Assembly (NCBI GenBank): GCA_025359125.1
Contig: JANYHI010000078.1
Coordinates: 1-64,000 of the forward strand
Reading direction: 5' to 3'
Origin: Cytophagales bacterium
GTDB lineage: Bacteria; Bacteroidota; Bacteroidia; Cytophagales; Cyclobacteriaceae
DNA: 64,000 nt
The stretch's first letter is position 1; each line of letters starts with the position of its first letter. The translations under genes and the position numbers were made by a program. Positions 1-7,782 of this stretch are shown here, one piece after another. The notes beneath the pieces were generated by a model. It was not told the origin of the DNA. It saw only the letters and a list, made by a program, of their open reading frames with translations, and ran no database searches.

Positions 1-288
1 CGCGCTTCTAGGATTAATAACGTTTGTAAAAACCATGGATGGCCCCAAAAAAACTTCGTCTTCACAAATTACACCTGTATAAATCGAAACATTATTTTGA
101 ACCTTTACATTTCTACCCAGCACAACCTCAGGCGAGATCACTACATTCTGACCAATATTACAGTTTTCTCCTATTTTACAATTTGGCATGATGTGAGAGA
201 AGTGCCAGATTTTTGTACCTGCGCCTATCTCGCAACCATCGTCAATGATGGAAGTTTCGTGGGCAAAATAGTTTTTAAGCTCAGGCAT
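1..288 (-). CDS. UDP-sugar N-acetyltransferase, WbpD/WlbB-like (partial)
   Basis: The reading frame starts at the ATG complementary to 286-288 and runs off the left edge, leaving 96 residues. The sequence shows left-handed beta-helix hexapeptide repeats ([35 protein letters not shown]) followed by GPSMVFTNV and NPRS, the pattern of acetyltransferases that N-acetylate the 3-amino group of UDP-2-acetamido-3-amino-uronic acids. It overlaps the stop of the upstream aminotransferase by 8 bases, so the two are translationally coupled, as expected for consecutive pathway steps. The C-terminal half is outside the window. The exact sugar substrate is inferred from family and neighbours only. Confidence 0.85.
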   Translation of the reverse strand, partial: MPELKNYFAHETSIIDDGCEIGAGTKIWHFSHIMPNCKIGENCNIGQNVVISPEVVLGRNVKVQNNVSIYTGVICEDEVFLGPSMVFTNVINPRSA

Positions 289-1414
289 GTTGCGGATATG
301 CTTTTATCTGTTCGCAAATGTAAACTAATTCAGATTCAGTCATTTCAGTATGGATGGGCAATGAAATAACTGTCTTAGAAAGTTTTTCCGTTACTGGGAA
401 TGATCCCTCTCCAAAGCCATCCTTTTTATAAGCCTTTTGTAAATGCAAAGGAACCGGATAATAAATCATAGTAGGTATGCCCTTTGATTCTAAATATTTT
501 TTAAAATGATCACGATCTATCGTTTTTACTTTTAATGTATATTGATGGTACGCATGTGTTGACTGAGGTGAACGAAAAGGTGTTTCTATGAATTGACAAT
601 CCTTCAAATTCTCGTCATAAAAATCGGCTACTTTATTTCTGCGTTGTGTGTAATCGGTCAAGTAGTTTAACTTCACCAATAATATTGCCGCCTGTAGCGT
701 ATCAAGCCTGCTATTGATTCCGATTACATCATGATGATATTTTATTTGCTGCCCGTGGTTGGCAATCATTCGCATTTTTCTTGCTAGCTCTTTATCGTGC
801 GTAAAGATGGCACCTCCGTCTCCGTAACATCCTAAATTCTTAGAAGGAAAAAACGAGGTGGTGCCTATTAATCCAATCGTTCCAGCTTTCTTTACTTCTT
901 CATTAGAAAATTTAAATTCTGCGCCAAGCGCTTGGGCTACATCTTCGATAACAACTAGCTTGTGTTTTGCTGCAATGGTCAATATCGATTCCATATCGGC
1001 ACATTGACCATATAAATGCACCGGCACTATTGCTACCGTTCTAGAAGTTATCTTATTTTCAATCTGCGCGCTATCAATAGTAAATGTTTTCTCATCAACA
1101 TCAACAAAAACAGGAGTGAGTCCTAATAGTGCTATTACTTCTGCTGTTGCTACATACGTATGAACGGGCAAAATAATCTCATCACCCACTTTAAACTCCA
1201 TAGCCATCATTGCTATTTGCAAAGCATCTGTGCCATTGGCGCATGGAATTACATTTGTATTATCGCTATGTTTAGCGAGCGCTTCAGCGAATTCCTGAAC
1301 TTGGGGTCCCTGAATAAAGGCCGTAGAATTCAAAACATTTTGGATAGCCGCATCTATCTCTTCTTTTATCCGAAGGTATTGTGCTTGCAGATCAACCATT
1401 CTAATTTGACCCAT
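281..1414 (-). CDS. DegT/DnrJ/EryC1/StrS (WbpE-like) sugar aminotransferase
   Basis: 377 residues, full length for PLP-dependent nucleotide-sugar aminotransferases. The PLP lysine is K192 in [16 protein letters not shown], and D158 in [10 protein letters not shown] is the residue that normally pairs with the pyridine nitrogen. The N-terminal MVDLQAQY motif is typical of WbpE/WlbC enzymes, which transaminate the 3-keto group of UDP-GlcNAc3keto-uronic acid using glutamate. It lies 5 bases after galE and overlaps the WbpD-like gene, supporting a step in making a 2,3-diacetamido uronic acid for surface polysaccharide. The 3-oxidase (WbpB/WlbA) that would supply its substrate is not in the window and may lie beyond the left edge. 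Confidence 0.88.
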   Translation of the reverse strand: MGQIRMVDLQAQYLRIKEEIDAAIQNVLNSTAFIQGPQVQEFAEALAKHSDNTNVIPCANGTDALQIAMMAMEFKVGDEIILPVHTYVATAEVIALLGLTPVFVDVDEKTFTIDSAQIENKITSRTVAIVPVHLYGQCADMESILTIAAKHKLVVIEDVAQALGAEFKFSNEEVKKAGTIGLIGTTSFFPSKNLGCYGDGGAIFTHDKELARKMRMIANHGQQIKYHHDVIGINSRLDTLQAAILLVKLNYLTDYTQRRNKVADFYDENLKDCQFIETPFRSPQSTHAYHQYTLKVKTIDRDHFKKYLESKGIPTMIYYPVPLHLQKAYKKDGFGEGSFPVTEKLSKTVISLPIHTEMTESELVYICEQIKAYPQHA

Positions 1415-1419
1415 AGCTT

Positions 1420-2445
1420 CTACAAAATATTTCTAACTTTCTTTTCCCAGTTCCAAGCATTTAGTAAGGAATCGCCAATAGATTTTTTAGTTTGCCAGCC
1501 CAATATCTCTTTTGCCTTGGCGGGATTGGCAAATATTTTTTCTATATCGCCAGCCCTCCGAGCACCAATCTGATAGTTAAGTTTTACACCTGTAACCTCT
1601 TCAAATTTCTTTACAATTTGCAAAACGGTTTCGCCTCTACCCGTACCTAAATTAAATGTCTCGTAACGACCAGAAATTTTTTCAATTGATTTTATAGCTT
1701 GTACGTGTGCTTTGGCAAGATCATCTACATCAATAAAATCACGAACACAACTACCATCCGCTGTATCATAATCATCACCAAAAACTGTAAGTTTTTCTCT
1801 TACGCCAGCGGCAGTTTGCGTGATGTATGGTACCAAATTAGTAGGTGCACCAATTGGCAGTTCGCCAATTAATGAACTAGGATGCGCACCAACAGGATTG
1901 AAATAGCGTAAGGAAATAACTTTTAGATTGCGATTTGAATTGACTGTATCCTCTAAAATTCTCTCGCACATTTGTTTAGTTGCGCCATAGGGCGATTCCG
2001 CTTTCTTAAAGGGCGCGTTTTCGTCTACTGGCATAGCATCTGGTTGGCCATATACGGTACAAGAAGAAGAGAAAATGAATTTGTTCATTTGATGCTTTTT
2101 CATCGCACTCAACAAATTGATCATTGAGCCTAAATTATTTTGATAGTAAAGCAGTGGTTCGTCTACCGATTCATTCACTGATTTATATGCCGCAAAATGA
2201 ATAAGGCTATCAATAGATTCTTTTTTAAATACGTTATCTAAAAATAAAGAATCGTTGCAATCTCCTTTATAAAAATTAACTCTTTGGTTGGTTATATTTT
2301 CAATACCTTCAATAATCCTTGCCTCACTTCTAGAAAGATCATCAACAATAACAATTTCAAAATTTTGCTGAATTAATTCGACTGCAGTGTGCGAACCAAT
2401 ATATCCGGCTCCGCCTGTTAATAAAATTTTCTTAGAATTATTCAT
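1420..2445 (-). CDS. galE: UDP-glucose 4-epimerase
   Basis: 341 residues, the usual GalE length. An NAD-binding GGAGYIGSH motif lies at residues 11-19, the catalytic serine region SSSCTVYG near 127-133, and the YxxxK pair is Y153/K157 in SPYGATK. The extended SDR architecture and the long RDFIDVDDLAKAH segment are typical of GalE. It interconverts UDP-glucose and UDP-galactose (or the GlcNAc/GalNAc pair) in the cytoplasm, feeding polysaccharide synthesis. It starts 3 bases after the UDP-sugar dehydrogenase gene and ends 5 bases before the aminotransferase, so it is inside one operon on the minus strand. Confidence 0.93.
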   Translation of the reverse strand: MNNSKKILLTGGAGYIGSHTAVELIQQNFEIVIVDDLSRSEARIIEGIENITNQRVNFYKGDCNDSLFLDNVFKKESIDSLIHFAAYKSVNESVDEPLLYYQNNLGSMINLLSAMKKHQMNKFIFSSSCTVYGQPDAMPVDENAPFKKAESPYGATKQMCERILEDTVNSNRNLKVISLRYFNPVGAHPSSLIGELPIGAPTNLVPYITQTAAGVREKLTVFGDDYDTADGSCVRDFIDVDDLAKAHVQAIKSIEKISGRYETFNLGTGRGETVLQIVKKFEEVTGVKLNYQIGARRAGDIEKIFANPAKAKEILGWQTKKSIGDSLLNAWNWEKKVRNIL

Positions 2446-2448
2446 TAT

Positions 2449-3699
2449 TTATAATCGCGCGGTAACTTCTGATTTGCCCAAAAACCCTTTAACATCATAG
2501 ATAATAGTATTCAGATTTTTGATCTCTTCCCACTTCAATGATTTAAATTCACTATGGCTAACAGCTAGTACTATTGCGGAATATTTTTTATTCAGCTCTT
2601 GAACAAGCGAAAGGCCGTATTCATGCTGTACTTCTTCATTATCGGCATGAGGATCATAAACCTCTACATCTGCGCCAAAACTTTGCAGTTCGCGTATCAC
2701 ATCAATCGCCCGGCTGTTTCGAATATCCGGACAGTTTTCTTTAAACGTAATTCCTAAAACAAGAATTTTGGCTGCTTTAACCGAGAGATCATTCTGAGTC
2801 ATCAGCTTAATTACGCGGTTAGCCACATGAACTCCCATGTTATCATTTATTCTTCTTCCGGCTAAAATAACTTGCGGGTAATAACCCAAACTATCGGCCT
2901 TGTATGTTAAGTAGTAAGGATCTACTCCAATACAGTGCCCCCCTACTAGGCCAGGTTTATAGGGAAGGAAATTCCATTTAGTGCCGGCTGCTTCCAAAAC
3001 TTCATGTGTATCTATATTCATTCTCTCAAAAATGAGCGACAACTCATTAACAAAAGCAATGTTTATATCTCGTTGCGAATTCTCAATTACTTTAGCGGCT
3101 TCTGCCACTTTTATACTGGACGCTTTATGTGTTCCGGCAACAATAATCTTTTTATATAATTGATCTACCCTTTCTGCCATCTCAGGTGTGCTACCACTGG
3201 TAACTTTTTTAATATTCGGCAGGCGATGCTGTTTATCTCCCGGGTTAATCCGCTCGGGTGAATACCCACAAAAGAAATCTACATTAAATTTTAAATCGCT
3301 AAATTTTTCTAATACCGGAACGCAATCTTCTTCGGTGCAACCGGGATAAACAGTAGATTCATAAATAACTATGTCTCCCTTTTTTAAAACTTTTCCTACT
3401 GTTTCGCTTGCTTTAATAAGTGGAGTAAGATCGGGTTTTTTATATTCGTCTACAGGAGTGGGTACCGTAATAATAAAATAATTTACATCTTTTAAATCTT
3501 GGCGATTAGTAGTGAAAGATAATTTTGAAGCCTTCTTCAATTCTTCTTTGTCCACCTCTAAAGTTCTATCAAAGCCATCTTTCAATTCCTTTATTCGAGA
3601 TTCATTAATATCGAAGCCAACTACCGAAATAATTTTACCAAACTCTACCGCCAATGGCAGGCCTACGTACCCAAGCCCAATCACTCCTATTTTTTCCAT
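2449..3699 (-). CDS. nucleotide sugar dehydrogenase (TviB/VipA-like)
   Basis: 416 residues from the ATG complementary to 3697-3699; a longer frame upstream exists but overlaps the preceding gene and lacks homology-like sequence before MEKIGVIGLG. The N-terminal Rossmann motif is GLGYVGLP, and the catalytic cysteine is C256 in GGHCIGVDPYYL. It oxidises the C6 of a UDP-hexose or UDP-HexNAc to the uronic acid with two NAD+. TviB/WbpO-type enzymes act on UDP-GlcNAc or UDP-GalNAc, and the WbpE/WbpD neighbours favour an acetamido sugar. The start lies one base after the stop of the upstream epimerase gene. Confidence 0.92.
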   Translation of the reverse strand: MEKIGVIGLGYVGLPLAVEFGKIISVVGFDINESRIKELKDGFDRTLEVDKEELKKASKLSFTTNRQDLKDVNYFIITVPTPVDEYKKPDLTPLIKASETVGKVLKKGDIVIYESTVYPGCTEEDCVPVLEKFSDLKFNVDFFCGYSPERINPGDKQHRLPNIKKVTSGSTPEMAERVDQLYKKIIVAGTHKASSIKVAEAAKVIENSQRDINIAFVNELSLIFERMNIDTHEVLEAAGTKWNFLPYKPGLVGGHCIGVDPYYLTYKADSLGYYPQVILAGRRINDNMGVHVANRVIKLMTQNDLSVKAAKILVLGITFKENCPDIRNSRAIDVIRELQSFGADVEVYDPHADNEEVQHEYGLSLVQELNKKYSAIVLAVSHSEFKSLKWEEIKNLNTIIYDVKGFLGKSEVTARL

Positions 3700-3700
3700 A

Positions 3701-4723
3701 TCACAATTTAACCTTATAGTATTCGATATACCAATCAATAAAATTACTCACCCCTACTTCAATAGGAGTAGATGGTTTAAAGTTGATTTCCCGCTGCAGA
3801 TCTTCCACTTCGGCAAGCGCATCGGGCACATCTCCCACTTGCATGGGTAAAAAGTTTTTAATGGCTTTTTTACCTAATTTCTCTTCTATGATTTCGATAT
3901 AGCGGCTGAGTTCAACTGTACTGCTATTACCTACATTATAAATTTTATAAGGAGCAAAGCTTGTTGAGGGATCTGGATTTAAACCACTCCAAGATTTGTC
4001 TGGCGTTGCAGGTTTGGGAATTAACCTCACAATACACTCAACTAAATCATCTACATATGTAAAATCTCTTTTCATTTTACCATGATTATACACGTTGATG
4101 GGCTCTCCTGCTAAAATGGCTTTAGTGAACATGAATAATGCCATGTCTGGTCTGCCATAAGTTCCGTAAGCTGAAAAGAATCTTAGTCCTGTAGTTGGAA
4201 TATTATATAATGAAGAGTAGGCATGTGCCATCAACTCATTTGATTTCTTGCTGGCAGCATATAATGCAAGAGGATGATCTACATTATCGTGGGTGGAAAA
4301 GGGCATCTTTTTATTTGCTCCATAGACTGAACTGGAAGAGGCATATACCAAATGCTTAACAGGATTATTTCTACACGCCTCTAGGATATTTAGAAATCCT
4401 GCAATGTTGCTTTCTAAATAAGTGTATGGGTTTTCAATTGAATATCTAACTCCCGCCTGTGCTGCAAGGTTAATAACAAAGTCAAACTTCTTTTCTTTAA
4501 ATAATTTATCGATTGATAATTTATCGATTAAGTCAATTTTATGAAAATCGAAATCAGAGAAATCTTTAAGAATAGCGAGCCTAGATTGTTTGAGGGAGAC
4601 ATCATAATAGTTGTTGATATTATCCAGCCCATCAACTTTATAGCCGTCAATTAATAGGCGCCTTGAAAGATGAAAGCCAATGAAACCGGCCGCACCGGTC
4701 ACTAAAATGGAAGTTTTGCTCAT
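3701..4723 (-). CDS. UDP-sugar 4-epimerase, CapI/UDP-glucuronate epimerase-like
   Basis: 340 residues from the ATG at 4723, chosen because MSKTSILVTGAAGFIG places the NAD-binding GxxGxxG right at the N-terminus. The catalytic pair is Y155/K159 in YAASK. DNINNYYDVSLKQSRL is characteristic of the CapI/UDP-glucuronate 4-epimerase subgroup. It is the first gene of the minus-strand polysaccharide operon, with a TAATTTTG box at 4746-4739 that fits a -7 element. It probably epimerises a UDP-uronic acid produced by the dehydrogenase that follows. The precise substrate is not readable from sequence. Confidence 0.88.
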   Translation of the reverse strand: MSKTSILVTGAAGFIGFHLSRRLLIDGYKVDGLDNINNYYDVSLKQSRLAILKDFSDFDFHKIDLIDKLSIDKLFKEKKFDFVINLAAQAGVRYSIENPYTYLESNIAGFLNILEACRNNPVKHLVYASSSSVYGANKKMPFSTHDNVDHPLALYAASKKSNELMAHAYSSLYNIPTTGLRFFSAYGTYGRPDMALFMFTKAILAGEPINVYNHGKMKRDFTYVDDLVECIVRLIPKPATPDKSWSGLNPDPSTSFAPYKIYNVGNSSTVELSRYIEIIEEKLGKKAIKNFLPMQVGDVPDALAEVEDLQREINFKPSTPIEVGVSNFIDWYIEYYKVKL

Positions 4724-4807
4724 CAAAAAAATAGAGTTCAAAATTAAGAATTTTCATGGGTTAATGAGGTACTTGTTGTTTCTTTGTTCCAAATAAAATA
4801 ATAGTAG

Positions 4808-5659
4808 ATGAGTACCCAAACAGACGAAATTGATCTTCTTGAATTATTAGCCAAAATAACACTAGCTATTAAAAGCAATCTAAAATCCTTAGTTATCGCT
4901 TTTATTGTAGGAAGCATTCTTGGCCTAGTTTACTATCAATTTGCGCCAAAGATTTTTGAGGCAAAAATGATTCTGCTGTCAGATATTCTTAAGCAATCTC
5001 AAACAGAAAAAATTACAGAAAGCCTTGAAAATTTAATCAAAGAAAGTAACATTAAAGTTTTGGCGGAACGATTGGCAATTACTGAAAAACAAGCCTCATC
5101 AATATCTAAAATAGAAATTGAAAGTGTTAAGAAAACGCAAGTAATTGATGACAAGGATGGAAATGCCATCTTTATTGTAACTATTAAAACTAAGGATAAC
5201 GCAATATTTCCAATTCTTCAAGATGGGATTATTAATCACTTAAGGGGAAATGAATTTGTGAAAATACGTGTTAGGCAACGGCAAGATTTTTACCTAGCCA
5301 TGATTGAAAAAGTAGGGCAAGAAATTAAATCTTTGGATAGCTTAAAAAATCGTTTGTTTAAAGGCCAAGCTGTTTATGCAAAAAGTGCTGAAATGATGTT
5401 GATCGATCCAACAAATATCTATTCAAAAATCATTGAGTTGAATAAGGAGCAAATAAATTATAAAAATGCGCTCGAATTGGTTAACAGTATTCAATTGGTA
5501 GAGGGGTTCACTGTCTATAACAAACCTGTTTCTCCAAAGCTTTCTATTAGTTTGACAGCAGGAGCTTCTATCGGAATATTTTTTATGCTGGCATTATTAG
5601 GGGTTAAGTCACTTCGAAAAAGTGTACAACTTTCTGAAGAAAAACTTGGGAAAGATTAA
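4808..5659 (+). CDS. Wzz/chain-length-determinant-like inner membrane protein
   Basis: 283 residues. The N-terminus (TDEIDLLELLAKI) and a first membrane segment at about 28-48 match the Wzz/polysaccharide co-polymerase N-terminal domain. A long periplasmic, helical, lysine- and glutamate-rich stretch follows, and a second membrane segment lies near 246-268. Such proteins set the length of O-antigen or exopolysaccharide. It is divergent from the polysaccharide operon, 84 bases away, which fits that role. The downstream ccmB overlaps its 3' end by up to 38 bases, which is functionally odd. There is no C-terminal tyrosine kinase domain. Confidence 0.75.
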   Translation: MSTQTDEIDLLELLAKITLAIKSNLKSLVIAFIVGSILGLVYYQFAPKIFEAKMILLSDILKQSQTEKITESLENLIKESNIKVLAERLAITEKQASSISKIEIESVKKTQVIDDKDGNAIFIVTIKTKDNAIFPILQDGIINHLRGNEFVKIRVRQRQDFYLAMIEKVGQEIKSLDSLKNRLFKGQAVYAKSAEMMLIDPTNIYSKIIELNKEQINYKNALELVNSIQLVEGFTVYNKPVSPKLSISLTAGASIGIFFMLALLGVKSLRKSVQLSEEKLGKD

Positions 5660-6308
5660 CACGCTAATCTTTAAAGAATTCACATTAGAGCTCAGGCGCA
5701 AGTCTGTTTTTTCTGGTTTAGCACTTTATCTGATCAGTACTGTTTTTATTTATTACCTCACTTTTAACCTCCGCCAAAACCTAATCAGTCCGTTGGTATG
5801 GAGCGCACTTTTTTGGATTACTGTTTTATTCTCGTCTATTAATACTATTGCCAAAAGTTTTATAGGCGAAAAGAAAGGTCAAGAAATTTATTTCTATTCT
5901 TTAATAAGCCCAGAGAGAATTATTATCTCAAAACTAGTTTACAACTTTTTGCTTTGCTTGGTTCTATCATGTGCCGGATTCTTATTGTTTGTTCTATTTA
6001 TTTCAAATCCACTTAGTGATAGTGGAATGTTCTTAGTTACCATTTTATTGGTTTCTTGGGGATTTTCATCTTCCCTCACGCTCCTTTCAGGAATTGCATC
6101 AAAGGCTAATAACAGCAATGTGCTGATGACCGTTTTGAGTTTTCCTGTTGTAATCTCCATTTTATTGTTAGCTATAAAAATTACTAAAAACTGTATCGAT
6201 GGCCTGGAAAGTTATAGCAGTTATGATGAGCTAATTACACTTCTTGCAATAAATTGCCTTGTTACCGCGGTGTCTTATTTGCTGTTCCCGTATATTTGGC
6301 GCAGCTAA
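5622..6308 (+). CDS. ccmB: heme exporter membrane protein CcmB
   Basis: Up to 228 residues with about six membrane segments. The start LIFKEFTLELRRKS followed by a hydrophobic helix is typical of Bacteroidota CcmB, the membrane subunit of the CcmAB ABC complex in cytochrome c maturation. No ATG is available: the start is GTG at 5622 or TTG at 5646, both inside the end of the Wzz-like gene, so translation is probably coupled. The partner ATPase gene ccmA is not next to it, and nothing else in this window looks like ccmA. ccmC follows 7 bases later. Confidence 0.85.
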   Translation: MYNFLKKNLGKINTLIFKEFTLELRRKSVFSGLALYLISTVFIYYLTFNLRQNLISPLVWSALFWITVLFSSINTIAKSFIGEKKGQEIYFYSLISPERIIISKLVYNFLLCLVLSCAGFLLFVLFISNPLSDSGMFLVTILLVSWGFSSSLTLLSGIASKANNSNVLMTVLSFPVVISILLLAIKITKNCIDGLESYSSYDELITLLAINCLVTAVSYLLFPYIWRS

Positions 6309-6315
6309 GCAAGTG

Positions 6316-6996
6316 ATGAAAAAAAACTGGTGGAAGGTTCTTTCTATTGTGCTGCTAATTTATACGGTAATTGGTGGCTTTCTATTTAACGTGCCTCGGC
6401 TTACCATCGTAAACGAAACCATAAGAGCGTTATATTTTCATGTGCCGATGTGGTTTGGTATGGTATTCATGTTTTTGGCGTCAACTTATCATGCTGTCCT
6501 ATATTTAAGAAAGTCTCAAACTATTTATGACAATTACTCAAACTCGTTTGCCACGGTTGGTTTATTTCTTGGTTTGCTAGGAATAGTGACTGGAATGATC
6601 TGGGCGAATTATACATGGGGTTCGCCCTGGCACGGAGACCCTAAACAGAATGGAGCCGCCATTGCTTTGCTAGTCTACTTCGCGTATTTTATTTTACGCG
6701 GTTCTATTACTAATAACGAACAGAAAGCGAGACTCAGCGCGGTGTACAATATTTTTGCTTTTACAGCCATGGTGCCATTGATTTTTATCATCCCCAGAAT
6801 GACTAGCTCGATGCATCCCGGCAGCGGTGGCAACCCCGGATTTAATATGTATGATCTAGACAGTAAAATGCGCATGGTTTTTTATCCAGCCGTAATAGGG
6901 TGGTCTTTAATGGGAAGGTGGGTGGCCACGGTGCTGATAAGAATACAAATTGTAAAAGAAAAAATTGAAGATTTAGAAGATGAACAAGTTCAATAA
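6316..6996 (+). CDS. ccmC: cytochrome c maturation protein CcmC
   Basis: 226 residues from the ATG at 6316; a longer frame overlaps ccmB and is not credible. Six membrane segments are visible. The tryptophan-rich heme-handling loop is WGSPWHGDPKQNGA at 101-114, flanked by candidate heme-ligand histidines H42 (FHVP) and H167 (SSMHPGSGG). The protein loads heme onto CcmE in the periplasm. The loop departs from the proteobacterial WGxWWxWD form, keeping only W101 and W105 with a GDPK ending. The gene overlaps the CcmD-like gene by 17 bases. Confidence 0.92.
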   Translation: MKKNWWKVLSIVLLIYTVIGGFLFNVPRLTIVNETIRALYFHVPMWFGMVFMFLASTYHAVLYLRKSQTIYDNYSNSFATVGLFLGLLGIVTGMIWANYTWGSPWHGDPKQNGAAIALLVYFAYFILRGSITNNEQKARLSAVYNIFAFTAMVPLIFIIPRMTSSMHPGSGGNPGFNMYDLDSKMRMVFYPAVIGWSLMGRWVATVLIRIQIVKEKIEDLEDEQVQ

Positions 6997-7198
6997 GATA
7001 CTCGCTCTCGTTTTTTTTAGCACGATTGCTTTAAGTGCTTCTGCCCAAGAAGCAGAAATGGCAGATACCATGAGGGCAAACGGAAAGATTTATGTGGTAG
7101 TGGCCATCGTTTTGGTTATTCTTTTAGGATTAATTAGCTATCTGATTTCCATCGATAGAAAAGTTAGAAATCTGGAAAAGCGGCTTCCTAAAAAGTAG
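6980..7198 (+). CDS. CcmD-like small membrane protein
   Basis: 72 residues. An apparent signal peptide ending ASAQ near residue 23 precedes one membrane helix at about 38-59 and a basic tail (KVRNLEKRLPKK). Position between ccmC and ccmE and the small single-helix architecture fit CcmD, which helps release holo-CcmE from CcmC. The N-terminal signal peptide is not present in proteobacterial CcmD but appears common in this phylum. Translation overlaps ccmC by 17 bases. Assignment rests mainly on context and topology. Confidence 0.7.
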   Translation: MNKFNKILALVFFSTIALSASAQEAEMADTMRANGKIYVVVAIVLVILLGLISYLISIDRKVRNLEKRLPKK

Positions 7199-7210
7199 TT
7201 GCAAAATCAA

Positions 7211-7239
7211 TTGCTCCTCTTTCTTTTAAGCTACCTTTG
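7211..7239 (+). promoter_or_regulatory. putative Bacteroidota-type promoter for ccmE-ccmF
   Basis: TTG at 7211-7213 and TACCTTTG at 7232-7239, separated by 18 bases, match the -33 and -7 (TAnnTTTG) pattern of the Bacteroidota primary sigma factor. The ccmE ATG is at 7261. It lies in the only gap of note within the ccm cluster, so ccmE-ccmF may also be transcribed separately from ccmB-ccmC. Confidence 0.5.
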
Positions 7240-7260
7240 TTCTATTAAAATCAGCAGTTT

Positions 7261-7671
7261 ATGAAAAAGTCTCACATCTTAGCAATCGCGGTAATTGGTG
7301 TGGCTATTGCCATCATTATTTCTACTGCGGGCGATGCCAGCACTTATGTGAATTTTGAACAAGCTTCTCAATTAGCATCTACCGGAAGTTCTACGCAAGT
7401 ACACGTGGTGGGGCAACTGCCTAAAGATGCAATGGGAAATATTCAAGGGCTAGAAAACAGCGAAGACCGGCTTTCATTTTCGTTTACATTGATTGATGAC
7501 GCGAGTAAAGAACAGAAAGTATATTACAACGAACCAATGCCTCCTGATTTTACTAAATCTGAAAAAATAGTAGTGATAGGCAACTACCAAAACGATCGGT
7601 TTATAGCTAAGAAGATTTTATTGAAATGCCCTTCTAAATACAATGAACAGAAATTAAATGCGGGTGTATAA
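7261..7671 (+). CDS. ccmE: cytochrome c-type heme chaperone CcmE, Cys variant
   Basis: 136 residues: an N-terminal membrane anchor at about 5-22 and a periplasmic OB-fold. In the C-terminal heme-binding motif, where E. coli has HxxxY with covalent heme on His130, this protein has C123-P-S-K-Y127, a CxxxY motif. CcmE proteins with this Cys are known from archaea, some deltaproteobacteria and others, described as a Ccm variant lacking CcmG, CcmH and the CcmE histidine. It receives heme from CcmC and passes it to CcmF. It is preceded by its own putative promoter. Confidence 0.92.
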   Translation: MKKSHILAIAVIGVAIAIIISTAGDASTYVNFEQASQLASTGSSTQVHVVGQLPKDAMGNIQGLENSEDRLSFSFTLIDDASKEQKVYYNEPMPPDFTKSEKIVVIGNYQNDRFIAKKILLKCPSKYNEQKLNAGV

Positions 7672-7779
7672 TTTGAAAATGAGTCTATTTGAAAATTTGA
7701 AAATGGAGTTTGCCCATATCTCATTGTTATTTTCAAGACGGCAAATTTTCAAATTAAAAAATTAAAAAATTTTCAAATT
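7671..7779. repeat. AT-rich inverted-repeat cluster between ccmE and ccmF
   Basis: Copies of AATTTGAAAAT occur at 7671-7680 and twice within 7687-7704. The reverse complement ATTTTCAAATT occurs at 7744-7755 and 7768-7779. The arms can pair across the roughly 40-base centre. The last copy ends four bases before the ccmF ATG at 7783. No gene fits in this gap. It looks like a short dispersed intergenic element rather than a terminator, because there is no GC-rich stem. Confidence 0.55.
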
Positions 7780-7782
7780 ATC

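Noticed and set aside
4742-4807. Putative promoter TTTCTTTG for the Wzz-like gene
   Set aside because: The -7 box lacks the TA of TAnnTTTG and no spaced -33 element is present.
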